A DNA stretch of 63,187 bases from Sulfurimonas sp. (GCF_016744025.1 NZ_JADGFC010000003.1:1-63187), one strand, 5' to 3'; positions 1 through 9,400 are shown, counted from the first letter of the stretch. Translations and numbers: made by a program. Notes: generated by a model not told the origin, from the letters alone.

Positions 1-59
1 TACTTCTTTGTTTTTGGTCGAATAAGATTAGCAGATTATCGATTAATCCTATCTTTCAA

Positions 60-139
60 CTTACTTTCAAAAAATTGCACTTGATTTTAGAATTGGCGAC
101 TTACTTTCAAAAAATTGCACTTGATTTTAGAATTGGCGA
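60..139. repeat. Perfect 40-bp tandem repeat, two copies
   Basis: Two identical, directly adjacent 40-bp units at 60-99 and 100-139, each starting CTTACTTTCAAAAAATTGCA. The second copy ends 23 bp before the start codon of a 46-codon ORF, so the repeat occupies its upstream control region. Two copies without spacers are not a CRISPR array. Whether further copies lie to the left of position 60 cannot be excluded, but none is visible in positions 1-59. Confidence 0.95.
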
Positions 140-162
140 ATTAAAAACAAAAAGGAAAACAC

Positions 163-303
163 ATGCCAATCAAAAATGTAAATCAGAATCAAAGAGTAAA
201 AGTACTTTTAAGATTATTAGATAACCATGAAAACATTGAAATAGCTTCTAGTAAAGCTGGACTAAATGTAGAAGTTGCAAAAAAATACTTATCTTCAAAC
301 TAA
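163..303 (+). CDS. Small hypothetical protein, 46 aa
   Basis: ATG at 163 with an AAAGGA ribosome site about 7 bases upstream and TAA at 301-303. The product is polar and looks helical (MPIKNVNQNQ... ending VAKKYLSSN). The stretch IEIASSKAGLNVEVAKKYL has the spacing of a helix-turn-helix, but the match is weak. It lies between the 40-bp tandem repeat and tRNA-Arg. I do not recognise a family. A clear Shine-Dalgarno sequence favours a real gene. Confidence 0.5.
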   Translation: MPIKNVNQNQRVKVLLRLLDNHENIEIASSKAGLNVEVAKKYLSSN

Positions 304-336
304 GTAGATAATCCTCTCAAACTAAAACAAATGTAG

Positions 337-370
337 ATTAAATTAATGACACTCACGGCATTGATTTAAT
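337..370. terminator. Hairpin between the small ORF and tRNA-Arg
   Basis: Arms ATTAAATTAATG (337-348) and CATTGATTTAAT (359-370) match at 11 of 12 positions, with a 10-base loop. There is no U-run after it, so it may be a terminator-like or processing structure ahead of the tRNA rather than a classic intrinsic terminator. Confidence 0.4.
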
Positions 371-379
371 GTAACATAT

Positions 380-455
380 CTCCTTATCGCTTAACTGGAT
401 AAAGCAGTCCCCTCCTAAGGGATAGCTCGTGGTTCGAGTCCACGTAGGGAGACCA
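380..455 (+). tRNA. tRNA-Arg, anticodon CCU (reads AGG)
   Basis: The full cloverleaf can be folded by eye. Acceptor CTCCTTA (380-386) pairs with TAGGGAG (445-451) with one G-T pair. The D stem is GCTT/AAGC (389-392/402-405). The anticodon stem is GTCCC/GGGAT (407-411/419-423) with loop CTCCTAA, giving anticodon CCT at 414-416. The T stem is CGTGG/CCACG around TTCGAGT. The discriminator is A452 and CCA is encoded at 453-455. tRNA genes of this type are common integration sites, but no integrase or second copy of the 3' end is visible here. Confidence 0.93.
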
Positions 456-496
456 TAAATACTACTAAAAATTATGTTACAAATTAAAGGCACAAA

Positions 497-772
497 TTGT
501 TTAAGCTATTTAAGAAAAAAGAAAAAATCAAAGTTGAAGTACATAATCGCTTAATAGATATTAGAATAGGCAGAAGTTACGCAAGAGGGCAAGATATGGA
601 TGGTAATCCTTATGAATGCTTTGATAAAACAGCTGCAGAAATATATGATCGATCTGTTGAAAGTTCAGACTCTTTTAAAGCTGTTGATAAGTTGTATTTT
701 ATAGAAGGGTATGATTTACAAACAAAAGAGTTGTCACAGGTAATTAAAATAGCTAGAAAAACTAAAAGATAA
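497..772 (+). CDS. Hypothetical protein, 91 aa
   Basis: TTG start with AAAGG 6 bases upstream (486-490), 41 bp after the tRNA. The N-terminus is lysine-rich (MFKLFKKKEKIK); the rest is mixed alpha/beta with no signal peptide or membrane segment. I do not recognise the family. It points towards the convergent RES-domain gene 17 bp downstream. Length and ribosome site support a real gene; function unknown. Confidence 0.55.
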   Translation: MFKLFKKKEKIKVEVHNRLIDIRIGRSYARGQDMDGNPYECFDKTAAEIYDRSVESSDSFKAVDKLYFIEGYDLQTKELSQVIKIARKTKR

Positions 773-789
773 AAGTTAATTTATATTTC

Positions 790-1641
790 TTAAATATTTT
801 TATTCCAATTTAAATTACCATCTTTAGAAGACAAACTTTGTAGATGCTTATACCCAATACATCCATAATCATCTATACTAGTTATCTTAATTAAGTTGAC
901 TTTACTAAGTTTTAAATCTTTTATAGCTTCTCCGTATATCGCAAAATTTACACCTGGCGCGTCTTTTGTACTAATAAATAAAACCCCATTAAATCTTCTG
1001 TCTTTTGAAATTGAGTTTTCAATATTTTCAATTAAAAACTGATTTAGTTCATATCTATCTTCATCAGATGAGAGAGTTGAGAATATTTCATTGATAAGCA
1101 AGTCTTTAAACACAAGTGATATAAGAACGTCTTCTTCATTATTAAATAGTTTATGTAAAATACTTACATTTTCTAGATATCTAGTCTCTTCTTGTGATTT
1201 ATAAAATATTCCAAGTTGTCCAACAAACCAAAAGTCATCTTTCATTATTTGAGTGTAATCAAAAATTGCAATATTTACTAAGTCTCCTATTTTTACTTCT
1301 ATTTCTGCCAAACTAGTTTGCATAGAAGATGATCCATATAATGTTGGTTTGCTTACAGATGAAAATGCTCTTCCTGATGGGTTTGGTGGATTGTATAAGT
1401 CTTTAACATGGCTAAAAGGCTCATCATCTAAACATTTACGTGCCCTATAAAATAGATTAGTATTGTGACTAGCTAATGGCGAAATAATAGGCTGATAGAT
1501 ATTCATAATAGGTTGAATGTAATCTTCAAATATCTTTTTTGCTTGACCAGTAGTATCAGATAGACGTTCAATCTGTTTTTTTCGTGATATTATTTTTTCT
1601 CTTAAGTCAGCAAGCTTATTATGATGTATATGTATTCCCAT
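790..1641 (-). CDS. RES-domain protein without a partner antitoxin
   Basis: 283 aa. The RES hallmarks are in order: YRAR (Arg66, Arg68), GRAFSS (Arg91), PTLYGSS (Tyr102), a TSLAEIE segment with Glu113, and a late FIST...GVNFAIYG block with Ser224 and Asn232. RES proteins studied as toxins degrade NAD+ and are usually paired with an Xre/DUF2384 antitoxin encoded next door. No such gene is adjacent here. The first 60 residues are a helical extension and the domain is longer than typical RES toxins (about 150-200 aa). It is last in a minus-strand run after the cytosine deaminase (24-bp gap, AAAGG ribosome site). It could be a toxin controlled elsewhere, or a domesticated NAD-handling enzyme. Confidence 0.75.
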   Translation of the reverse strand: MGIHIHHNKLADLREKIISRKKQIERLSDTTGQAKKIFEDYIQPIMNIYQPIISPLASHNTNLFYRARKCLDDEPFSHVKDLYNPPNPSGRAFSSVSKPTLYGSSSMQTSLAEIEVKIGDLVNIAIFDYTQIMKDDFWFVGQLGIFYKSQEETRYLENVSILHKLFNNEEDVLISLVFKDLLINEIFSTLSSDEDRYELNQFLIENIENSISKDRRFNGVLFISTKDAPGVNFAIYGEAIKDLKLSKVNLIKITSIDDYGCIGYKHLQSLSSKDGNLNWNKNI

Positions 1642-1665
1642 AGTATTAACCTTTAGCAGTATTTT

Positions 1666-2103
1666 TTATTTACCTATATCTTCATTCCATAGCTCTGGAG
1701 AAGTTTGTATAAAAGATTCCATTATCTGGCAACACTCTTTGTTGTTGACAACTTCAACTTCTATACCTCTTGATCTAACATACTCTTCTGGGCCTTTAAA
1801 GGTTTTGTTTTCTCCGATTATGACTCTTTTGATTCCATATAAAAGTATTGCTCCACTACACATATCACACGGAGATAGAGTTGAGTATATAGTTGCTCTT
1901 TTATAATCACTTGCTTTAAGTCGTCCTGCATTTTCTAAACAGTCCATTTCAGCATGTAAGATGCTACTTGAGTTTTGAACACGTCTATTGTGACCTTGTC
2001 CAACTATTTTATCGTCTATTACAAGTACAGAACCTATTGGAATTCCACCCTCATCTAAACCTTTTTTTGCTTCTTTTATCGCTTCTTGTAAAAATATATC
2101 CAT
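1666..2103 (-). CDS. Cytosine deaminase, yeast FCY1-like (CDA fold)
   Basis: 145 aa. The zinc-deaminase motif is intact: H50-A-E52 and PCDMC with Cys79 and Cys82. The second half, SPCDMCSGAILLYGI then a GENKTFKGPEEYVRSRG stretch and a C-terminal W-x-EDIG, resembles yeast Fcy1 much more than TadA or bacterial CodA. The expected reaction is cytosine to uracil in pyrimidine salvage; a related base such as guanine or isocytosine cannot be excluded. It starts 3 bp after pgeF ends, so the two are co-transcribed. A bacterial FCY1-type enzyme suggests past transfer or a poorly sampled family. Confidence 0.8.
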   Translation of the reverse strand: MDIFLQEAIKEAKKGLDEGGIPIGSVLVIDDKIVGQGHNRRVQNSSSILHAEMDCLENAGRLKASDYKRATIYSTLSPCDMCSGAILLYGIKRVIIGENKTFKGPEEYVRSRGIEVEVVNNKECCQIMESFIQTSPELWNEDIGK

Positions 2104-2106
2104 TGT

Positions 2107-2862
2107 TTATTCCTTCATCATTAATATACCGGCAAATCTTCCAGTATTTGCATCTGCTCTGTAAGAGAAATATTTCTCATTTTTGCAACAACTACACTCT
2201 TTAGAAATCTCAATATTCTCTTTTTTGATTCCAGATGCCAAGAGTTGAGTTTTTAATATTGCACTTACATCAAGATAAAAACTATCTTCTCTTTTTTGCA
2301 TTGAGTATTTTAAACCTAACTCTTTTGCTTCATCATAAATCTCAGCTCCGACTTCATAACAACAAACTCCTATGCTTGCTCCAACACTTGCTGATATATC
2401 TTTGGCATCTGAGCCGTATATATTTACAAAGGAGTTAATAACATTTTGAACTATGTTTTTAAAAGCACCTTGTCTTCCAGCATGAGCAACTGCAATAACT
2501 TCTTTTTTTGAATCGTAAAATAGGATAGGACTACAATCTGCAACCATAACCATAAGAGGAACATTTGTTTTATCAGTAATAAGAGCATCACAAGTAGGTG
2601 GATTATCAAAGTTATCTATATCACTTACTATATGCACTGCATCTGAGTGTATCTGCTTCATATGAACTAGTGTTCTTCTCTCGTAGTTTAGCTTAGATGC
2701 AAGCTTATCGTGATTTTTAATAACATCATTAAGACTATCTTCTACATGAAAGGCAAGATTTAAAGAAGTAAATGGAGATTTACTAACTCCTCCATCCTTA
2801 GTAGTAAATGCATGAGTTAAGTTTGGAAAATTATTTAATATAAGATTTTTATTTAAATTCAT
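2107..2862 (-). CDS. pgeF: PgeF/YfiH family (multicopper-like, LACC1-type)
   Basis: 251 aa. The family's metal triad is visible: His72 in QIHSDAVH, Cys110 in VADCSPI and His127 in AVAHAGR. The N-terminal FTTKDGGVSKSPFTSLNL block is also typical. Members have been described as peptidoglycan-editing factors and, for the LACC1/YfiH group, as purine nucleoside phosphorylase/adenosine deaminase enzymes. Placement next to a cytosine deaminase fits a base-salvage role, but that is inference. Its start is 24 bp from the stop of the TetR gene, so it is probably part of the same transcript. Confidence 0.85.
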   Translation of the reverse strand: MNLNKNLILNNFPNLTHAFTTKDGGVSKSPFTSLNLAFHVEDSLNDVIKNHDKLASKLNYERRTLVHMKQIHSDAVHIVSDIDNFDNPPTCDALITDKTNVPLMVMVADCSPILFYDSKKEVIAVAHAGRQGAFKNIVQNVINSFVNIYGSDAKDISASVGASIGVCCYEVGAEIYDEAKELGLKYSMQKREDSFYLDVSAILKTQLLASGIKKENIEISKECSCCKNEKYFSYRADANTGRFAGILMMKE

Positions 2863-2886
2863 AAAAAATTATATCCTAATTCAAGA

Positions 2887-3513
2887 TTATTGATTTACTA
2901 AGTTCTTTCCTTTATCAGAAAGAAAAGGATAAATATGTATTTTAAATATTATATCTTTTGCCTCTTTTATAGAGTCTTTTGTAATTTCACTACTTGAAGA
3001 GGTAAACACTTGCCAATAAGCCGATATGAACCAATGCAATTTTGCCCTTATTGGTATTTCATCATTTGGTATTCCTTCTAAGATATCTTGGCTTATAAGA
3101 TATCTTAGTAAACCATCGATTTGAGATATTCTTTTTTCTTGGTTTTTTGAGAACATTGTTTTTAGTTCTGAATCCATTGCCATTAATACCGCAGAATCTC
3201 TCATTAAAAATCTATAACTCCAAAATAGTTCACCATATATATCAAACATTAATGACAATTCTTTAAGAGGATTCTCACTAGTAGCTATTTTTTCAAAACT
3301 ATTAAAAGATACAAATGTTGAAGACATTTCTGTATATATTTCTCTTATTATTTCTTCTTTATTTTTATAATGATAATAAAGATTTCCAGAAGAGATGCCA
3401 GCATGTTTTGCTATATGATTAGTAGTAATAGATAATGTTTCTTTAGTGTTAAAAAGTTCTATTGCAGATCTTTTGATTTTTTCTTTTGTTATAGATATTT
3501 TCTTCTCTTTCAT
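2887..3513 (-). CDS. TetR/AcrR family transcriptional regulator
   Basis: 208 aa. The N-terminal 60 residues hold the TetR helix-turn-helix (TTNHIAKHAGISSGNLYYHY). The rest is the helical ligand-binding part, including the YGELFWSYRFLMRD segment seen in COG1309-like members. It is the first gene of the minus-strand unit tetR-pgeF-deaminase-RES and is divergent from a DinB-like gene. The 119-bp divergent region carries two copies of a 12-bp palindrome, probably its own operators, so it likely represses both itself and the DinB-like gene. The ligand is unknown. Confidence 0.85.
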   Translation of the reverse strand: MKEKKISITKEKIKRSAIELFNTKETLSITTNHIAKHAGISSGNLYYHYKNKEEIIREIYTEMSSTFVSFNSFEKIATSENPLKELSLMFDIYGELFWSYRFLMRDSAVLMAMDSELKTMFSKNQEKRISQIDGLLRYLISQDILEGIPNDEIPIRAKLHWFISAYWQVFTSSSSEITKDSIKEAKDIIFKIHIYPFLSDKGKNLVNQ

Positions 3514-3534
3514 ATACTGATAATAACATAGTCT

Positions 3535-3580
3535 GAGTAATTACTCTATTAAATAGTTAATAATTAGAGTAATTACTCTA
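3535..3580. promoter_or_regulatory. Twin palindromic operators for the TetR regulator
   Basis: GAGTAATTACTC occurs twice, at 3535-3546 and 3567-3578. The second is extended to the perfect 16-bp palindrome TAGAGTAATTACTCTA (3565-3580). The centres are 32 bp apart, about three helical turns, so two dimers would sit on the same DNA face. Position in the divergent promoter region next to a TetR gene makes an operator role very likely. Confidence 0.8.
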
Positions 3581-3632
3581 AATTTAAGTTATATTTTATA
3601 TTTGTTAAACTATATTTACACAGGAGATACAT

Positions 3633-4214
3633 ATGAAACTTGAAAAACCTGGAGCAGGACTTCCAAACATTGAGCGTTTATTTATTAAAAATATTTTAGT
3701 ACCAGCTGTTAGAATATTTTTTACTTGGGATATAGCTTTGTATCTCTTAAAAAGAGAAGTTAGACTTATTTCAAAATTAGTCTCTAGTGTAGATAAACAA
3801 AGTCTACAAGAACAAATGATAATAGATAGAGTCTTTGCTATAGAAGATGATAGTAGACGCTACTCTGTGAATATGGTTTTAGAACATTTAAATATTACTG
3901 GATTAGGAATAATGAAAGTTATAAGTACTTTGTCAAAAGAAGAAGAGATGAAACAAGATATTACAATTGAGAGTGTAAAAGCATATGAAAATGCACAAAA
4001 TTCTATTATTTCATTTACAAAATTTATGAAGACATATGAATCTTTTATAAACAAACTTCCTAAAAAGCACTCCTCGATGACTAAAAAACATCCATGGTTT
4101 GTTGAGTTTAATAACTTTGAATGGAGTGCATTTATGTTTATGCATACATTTATTCACAGAAGACAGATTGAAGCAATAATCTCTAAATTAAAAGAAAAAA
4201 AAATACAACTTTAG
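3633..4214 (+). CDS. DinB-like metal-dependent four-helix protein
   Basis: 193 aa with an AGGAGA ribosome site 6 bases before ATG. The pattern RRYSVNMVLEHLN (His85) and, near the end, MHTFIHRRQIEAI (His171, His175) matches the His triad of the DinB/YfiT superfamily. This superfamily includes thiol-dependent transferases that use bacillithiol or mycothiol. It faces the TetR gene across the twin operators and precedes ovoA by 91 bp, so it could act with a low-molecular-weight thiol such as ovothiol; that link is inference. The family call rests on motif spacing only. Confidence 0.6.
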   Translation: MKLEKPGAGLPNIERLFIKNILVPAVRIFFTWDIALYLLKREVRLISKLVSSVDKQSLQEQMIIDRVFAIEDDSRRYSVNMVLEHLNITGLGIMKVISTLSKEEEMKQDITIESVKAYENAQNSIISFTKFMKTYESFINKLPKKHSSMTKKHPWFVEFNNFEWSAFMFMHTFIHRRQIEAIISKLKEKKIQL

Positions 4215-4260
4215 AATGTTTTACTCTAGAAATCTATTTAAATAACTTTGATTTTTAAAA

Positions 4261-4303
4261 GAAGCCTTTTGATACAATAGGGTAATTAAAACTTAAAGGC
4301 TTC
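4261..4303 (+). promoter_or_regulatory. ovoA promoter and ribosome-site inverted repeat
   Basis: A TACAAT -10 box at 4273-4278, preceded by TGA in the extended -10 position, gives a start near 4285. A perfect 9-bp inverted repeat flanks it: GAAGCCTTT (4261-4269) and AAAGGCTTC (4295-4303). The right arm contains the AAAGG ribosome site of ovoA. Transcripts starting at this promoter lack the left arm, whereas read-through RNA from the DinB-like gene would contain both and could hide the ribosome site. Confidence 0.55.
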
Positions 4304-4305
4304 AT

Positions 4306-6405
4306 TTGAGTAACCTTAGCATGTACCCTGTACCTATTGATGGAAATGATATACAAAAAAAGAGACAAGAGATAAAAGAGTATTTTAACAACACTTTTAC
4401 TCTCTATGAAAAAGTATTTGAACTACTTAAAACTGATGATGTATTTTATAAAAAATCAGAACTGACTCGTCATCCTATGATATTTTATTTTGGCCATACT
4501 GCAACTTTCTTTGTAAATAAACTAATAAATATGAAAATTATAAAAGAAAGAGTAGATGCTTCTTTTGAGTCTATCTTTGCTGTAGGTGTGGATGAGATGT
4601 CTTGGGATGATATAGATGCTAAGAACTATGCATGGCCAAGTGTTGATGAAGTTAGAGAGTATAGAGCAAAGGTAAGAGAGATGGTCAATGAGTTGATAAT
4701 GACTCTTCCTCTAACTCTACCAGTAGCACAAGACTCTGATATGTGGGTAATCATTATGGGAATCGAGCATGAAAGAATTCATGTAGAGACTTCGCTTGCA
4801 CTTCATAGACAGATGCCAATAGAATTTGTAAAAGAGATTGAGGCATTTAATCTTTGTCCTCACAGTTCACAAGCTCCTACAAATGAGATGCTAAATATAA
4901 AAACTGCTCATATAGAACTAGGCAAGAGTAAAGAACATCATCTTTATGGCTGGGATAACGAGTATGGAACTTATGCAGAGGATGTTAAAGAGTTTAAAAC
5001 ATCGAAGTATCTTGTTAGTAATGGCGAATTTATGGAGTTTGTCAAAGATGGTGGATATATAAATGAAGATTTATGGGATGAAGAGGGTATTGATTTTTTA
5101 AAAAGTTCAAGAGCAATACACCCTTCTTTTTGGATTTTAGAAGATGCAGAGTATAAGTATAGAGCATTGAGTGCGATTATAGATATGCCACTAGATTGGC
5201 CAGTTGATGTTAATGCACTCGAAGCCGAAGCATTCTGTAGATACAAAAGTCAAAAAGATGGTGTTACTTATTCTCTTCCAAGTGAGGCTGAACATAGAGC
5301 AATATACAATCAATCAAGACTACAAGATCTTCCGAATTTTCATGAGAGTAGAGCAAATCTTAACTTCTATCACTATGCTAGTGCATGTCCTGTAAATGAG
5401 TTTAGTTTTAATGGCATCTATGATGTGGTAGGAAATGTTTGGCAGTGGAGTAGAACGCCCATTAGAGGATTTGAAGGTTTTGAGATACATCCAGCTTATG
5501 ATGATTTTTCAGTTCCAACATTTGATGATAAACACTCTCTTATACTAGGTTCTTCTTGGGCAAGTAGTGGAAACTTGATTATGAAGCATTCTCGTTACGC
5601 TTTTAGAAAACACTTTCCTCAAAATGCAGGTTTTAGATATGTTATCTCACAAAATATAAGTGATGAAGAAATTGACATTTATGAGAGTGATGAACTTGTT
5701 TCTCAGTACTGTGAGTTTCAGTATGGAGATACGCACTTTGGAGTAGAAAACTTTGCAATAGAGTGTGCAAAGATAGCATCTAAGTTTGCAATCAAAAAAG
5801 GCAAGGCGCTTGATCTTGGTTGTGCAACAGGTAGAGCTACGTATGAGCTTGCAAAAGATTTTGATGAAGTTGAAGGAATCGACTTTTCAGTAAGATTTGT
5901 TCAAGTTGGAGCGAAGCTAAAAGAAGTGGGAGAGATAAAGTTTCGTTCATCTGAAGAAGGTAGCCTTTTTAGCAATAAGTGCGTCAGTATTGAAGAATTA
6001 GGTTATGAGAACTTAACAGACAAGGTCTCTTTTTGGCAAGGTGATGCTTGTAATCTAAAGCCAAATTTTAACTCTTATGATTTAGTTATTGCAACAAATC
6101 TGATAGACAGACTCTATAATCCTAGACTATTTTTAGACACTATAGATGAGAGACTAAATGATGATGGAGTCCTTATAATTACATCACCATACACTTGGCA
6201 AGAGAGTTCAACTGCAAAAGAGTTGTGGCTTGGAGGCTATGTAGATACAAATGGAGTTGAGGTTAAAACTCTTGATTCTTTAAAAGCTGTTTTAGATAAA
6301 AAGTTTGAACTCCTTCATGTACAAGATTTGGATTTTGTGATTAAAGAGACAGCTAGAAAGTATCAGCATACTATTTCACAAGTTAGTGTTTGGAAGAAAA
6401 AATAA
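4306..6405 (+). CDS. ovoA: OvoA, 5-histidylcysteine sulfoxide synthase with methyltransferase domain
   Basis: 699 aa, the usual OvoA length, from a TTG start with AAAGG upstream. The domain order is that of OvoA. A DinB-like iron-binding part carries His64 (FYFGHTATFF) and the HxxxHxE motif His155-His159-Glu161 (IEHERIHVETS). A formylglycine-generating-enzyme-like catalytic part (about 190-435, GNVWQWSRTP) follows, then a SAM methyltransferase (about 470-699, motif I DLGCATGRA at 503-511). OvoA joins cysteine and histidine with O2 to give 5-histidylcysteine sulfoxide, and its methyltransferase domain N-methylates 5-thiohistidine to ovothiol A. Ovothiol is a strong antioxidant thiol. The next pathway enzyme appears at 9504, separated by the TOPRIM gene. 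Confidence 0.93.
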   Translation: MSNLSMYPVPIDGNDIQKKRQEIKEYFNNTFTLYEKVFELLKTDDVFYKKSELTRHPMIFYFGHTATFFVNKLINMKIIKERVDASFESIFAVGVDEMSWDDIDAKNYAWPSVDEVREYRAKVREMVNELIMTLPLTLPVAQDSDMWVIIMGIEHERIHVETSLALHRQMPIEFVKEIEAFNLCPHSSQAPTNEMLNIKTAHIELGKSKEHHLYGWDNEYGTYAEDVKEFKTSKYLVSNGEFMEFVKDGGYINEDLWDEEGIDFLKSSRAIHPSFWILEDAEYKYRALSAIIDMPLDWPVDVNALEAEAFCRYKSQKDGVTYSLPSEAEHRAIYNQSRLQDLPNFHESRANLNFYHYASACPVNEFSFNGIYDVVGNVWQWSRTPIRGFEGFEIHPAYDDFSVPTFDDKHSLILGSSWASSGNLIMKHSRYAFRKHFPQNAGFRYVISQNISDEEIDIYESDELVSQYCEFQYGDTHFGVENFAIECAKIASKFAIKKGKALDLGCATGRATYELAKDFDEVEGIDFSVRFVQVGAKLKEVGEIKFRSSEEGSLFSNKCVSIEELGYENLTDKVSFWQGDACNLKPNFNSYDLVIATNLIDRLYNPRLFLDTIDERLNDDGVLIITSPYTWQESSTAKELWLGGYVDTNGVEVKTLDSLKAVLDKKFELLHVQDLDFVIKETARKYQHTISQVSVWKKK

Positions 6406-6411
6406 TTAATA

Positions 6412-9400
6412 ATGGTAAATCAAAATTATTTAAATGAACTTTCAGTAGATTTAGAAAAAAAATTATCTCTGTATAAAGAAGATTATAATAAAAAACAAGA
6501 ATATAGCTTTAATGATGAAATACTTAAAGAGTTTTCATCAATATTAGTTAAGATTGGTATCTCTGATGTCTCTGCCCAAATAAAAGCTTTTAATAAAAAA
6601 CATAAAGTGGAGTTAGAGTTACATAATGATTTTTTAGAATATCCATGGCACGATATAAGTGCTTTGAGTAGTGAATTATATGCTACTTTATATTATCAAT
6701 TTAAAGATGAGGCATTTGAAAAATTTCTTGATATTATAAAAAATAAGCTGCCAAGGCATAATTATCATGACTGGTTTAGTCTCTCTTTTGAAAATGATGA
6801 TATAAAAAATCATTTTTTAGATAATGCAACAGAATATATTATACAAAATCAACTTTCATCTACAGAATGGTTAGAAGCTTTAAAAAGGATAGATTTAAAT
6901 AAAAATACAAGAATTAGATATTCTAGTATCGAAAAAGTATCCAAAGATTTTAATTCAATATATGAATTGTTTTATTTTTTTAAAGAAGATAAATATCGTG
7001 AGTATACTTATTATGTTGGTTCAAGTCTTATTGTTAACCTTCTTCATACTTTAATCAATTTAGAAACACACAATCCATATAAAAAAAGTTATGAAAGAAT
7101 TAATAAAATTCTTAAAGAGTGTGCTAATGATTATGTGATAATGGGAAATATATTGACAAGCAATAGCATAAAATTTAATTCATATCTTTTGACACAAAGA
7201 GAATATTCAATTTATGGTTTTCTTAACTTATATAATATTAATTCTTCTCCGAAGCAGATTGAAACTGATTATATAAAACAATGGCAAGAGATGCTAGCTA
7301 ATCAACTGATTGATATATTTTTTGAACATTATAAATATGAACAATATAAAGATAGTTTTAGTAAGCTTATTTATAATTTATTAAACTATTTAGTTAGTGA
7401 ACACATTGGTGAATTAACTAAAAAACATCAAAACAAAGCAACCTATACTCTAAAAAGAGTGTTAGAAAAAATAAGCATTATAGAGATTGCAACATCAGAA
7501 TATGAAAAAAAATATCTGTTTCATTTGATAATAGAAGACATTGTTAATAAACAATTAGAAAAATTTGTAATACAAGATGAATTTGATTCTACGGATTATT
7601 TTTTATTATCTTGGTATTTAGAACAGTTAGATATAAAACAAAAAGTTACAGATAATGATTACAGTAATTTAATAGATAATATAACGGTTGTAATTTTAGA
7701 TAATATAAAAAAATGCATAGATATAGCGACCAATGAAGATAAGTTTTATATAAATGATGAGATATTAGAAAGAGTGAATTTTGGGTTGATATTTACACTT
7801 TCAAAAGAAAAAGAAAACTGGTTAAATCTTTTAGATATTGTAAAGATAAAAGAGCAACTAAATAGTAACGATATTTATATGCCTCGAAAAATATCAGAAT
7901 TTTATCTTAAAATATTAATGAGAATATATAAAGAAACAGAAGATCCTATAGTGGCTGAGTATATAAATAAGCTAGCTATTAAAATAGGAATAGAAGAGAG
8001 AAGCGGAGTATTTGCTGATTGGCAAGATAATAGACTTTTAGATGATTTTTTAGAGATTTTAAATAGTTTTAATGATTATTTATTTGGTGAGTTTACAACT
8101 GCATTTTATAAAAAGAAAAATATTAAGCATTTTTTACAGTTATATAATTACACTTTAGTTGAGTCAAGAAAAACAAAAATAAAAGAAGAGCTTGATAATA
8201 TAACTAAAAATCTCAATAGCGAAAGTATTCCATACTTGAAAGATTTAGAAGATTCTATGATGTATGCTTCTGTTTATGAAGAGCTCAAAGAATTAAATAG
8301 TGATTTGTTTAATATTTATAAAAAAAATGTCGCAACTAAAGGTCATCCATCTAGAAAAAAAGAGTATGAAGAAGTAATATGCAAAAGAGAGCTACTAGAT
8401 ATATATTTTGATAGTAATTTAGATAGAGAACAAAAACATATAAAATTAAATGAGTATACAAAAAGAATAAAAGAGATAAATGATAAAAATTGGGGAGTAG
8501 AATCAACACAAACAAGATATGAAAATTATCAATCTTTTGTACATGCTATTGTATGGTTTGAAGAAGAGCCATATAAAACATATGAAATGTTAAGAAAGCT
8601 GTTGAATAAAGAGTTCAATAATTTGTATCTTATTAATATGTTAAGTGCTTATCTCACAAAATTTAAAGATGATGAGTATAAAATACAAAAATATACTCAT
8701 GCCTTAGATGAATATGAAAATTATTATAAAAAAATGAATAATCCAATAAAAAGTTTGTTTGATTATCAAATTTTAATATATGGTTATACGCAAACAAAAA
8801 ATACAATTAAATTGCTAGAACTAGATGCTAAAATACCCAAAGATTATATACCGTTTGTTAAAAAGGAACTACCTAAAGAAATAATTCTTTTCAATACTAC
8901 TGTTATAATGAAAAGTAAACTAATTGTTTGTGTAGAAGGTGAAAACGATATATCATTTTTAAAAAATATAAACCAAAATATAGAAGATTTGAAAGAAATA
9001 ATCGATTTAAAAGAGAATAATATTTCTATTATGGATTTAGGTGGAAGCAGATTAAAGAAGTGGATTGACAACCATCATTTAAATGATTCAAATATTATGG
9101 AAATACATATTTATGATAGTGATATTGGTTCAAAAAGTACCAACCAATATAAACAATATTGCGAAAAAGTTAATAATAGAGATAATAAATCAATAGGCTT
9201 TTTAACAAAGAAGAGAGAGTTAGAGAATTATATACATAAGTCATTGATAGAAAAAGAATTTAATATTGATATGTCAAGTATAAGTGATTGGAATGTAGAG
9301 GATATACCATCCTTTATACATAATAAATCAAAAAATATAGATAAAAAATCAATAAAAAATATTTTAAATGAAAAATTATCAAAGCAGATAACAAAGGATC

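Noticed and set aside
60-139. Possible CRISPR array from the 40-bp repeats
   Set aside because: The two copies are directly joined without spacers and no cas genes are near.
1968-2438. Plus-strand ORFs over the deaminase and pgeF genes
   Set aside because: They are shadows with Leu/Ser/His-rich composition and no ribosome site; the minus-strand genes have full motifs.
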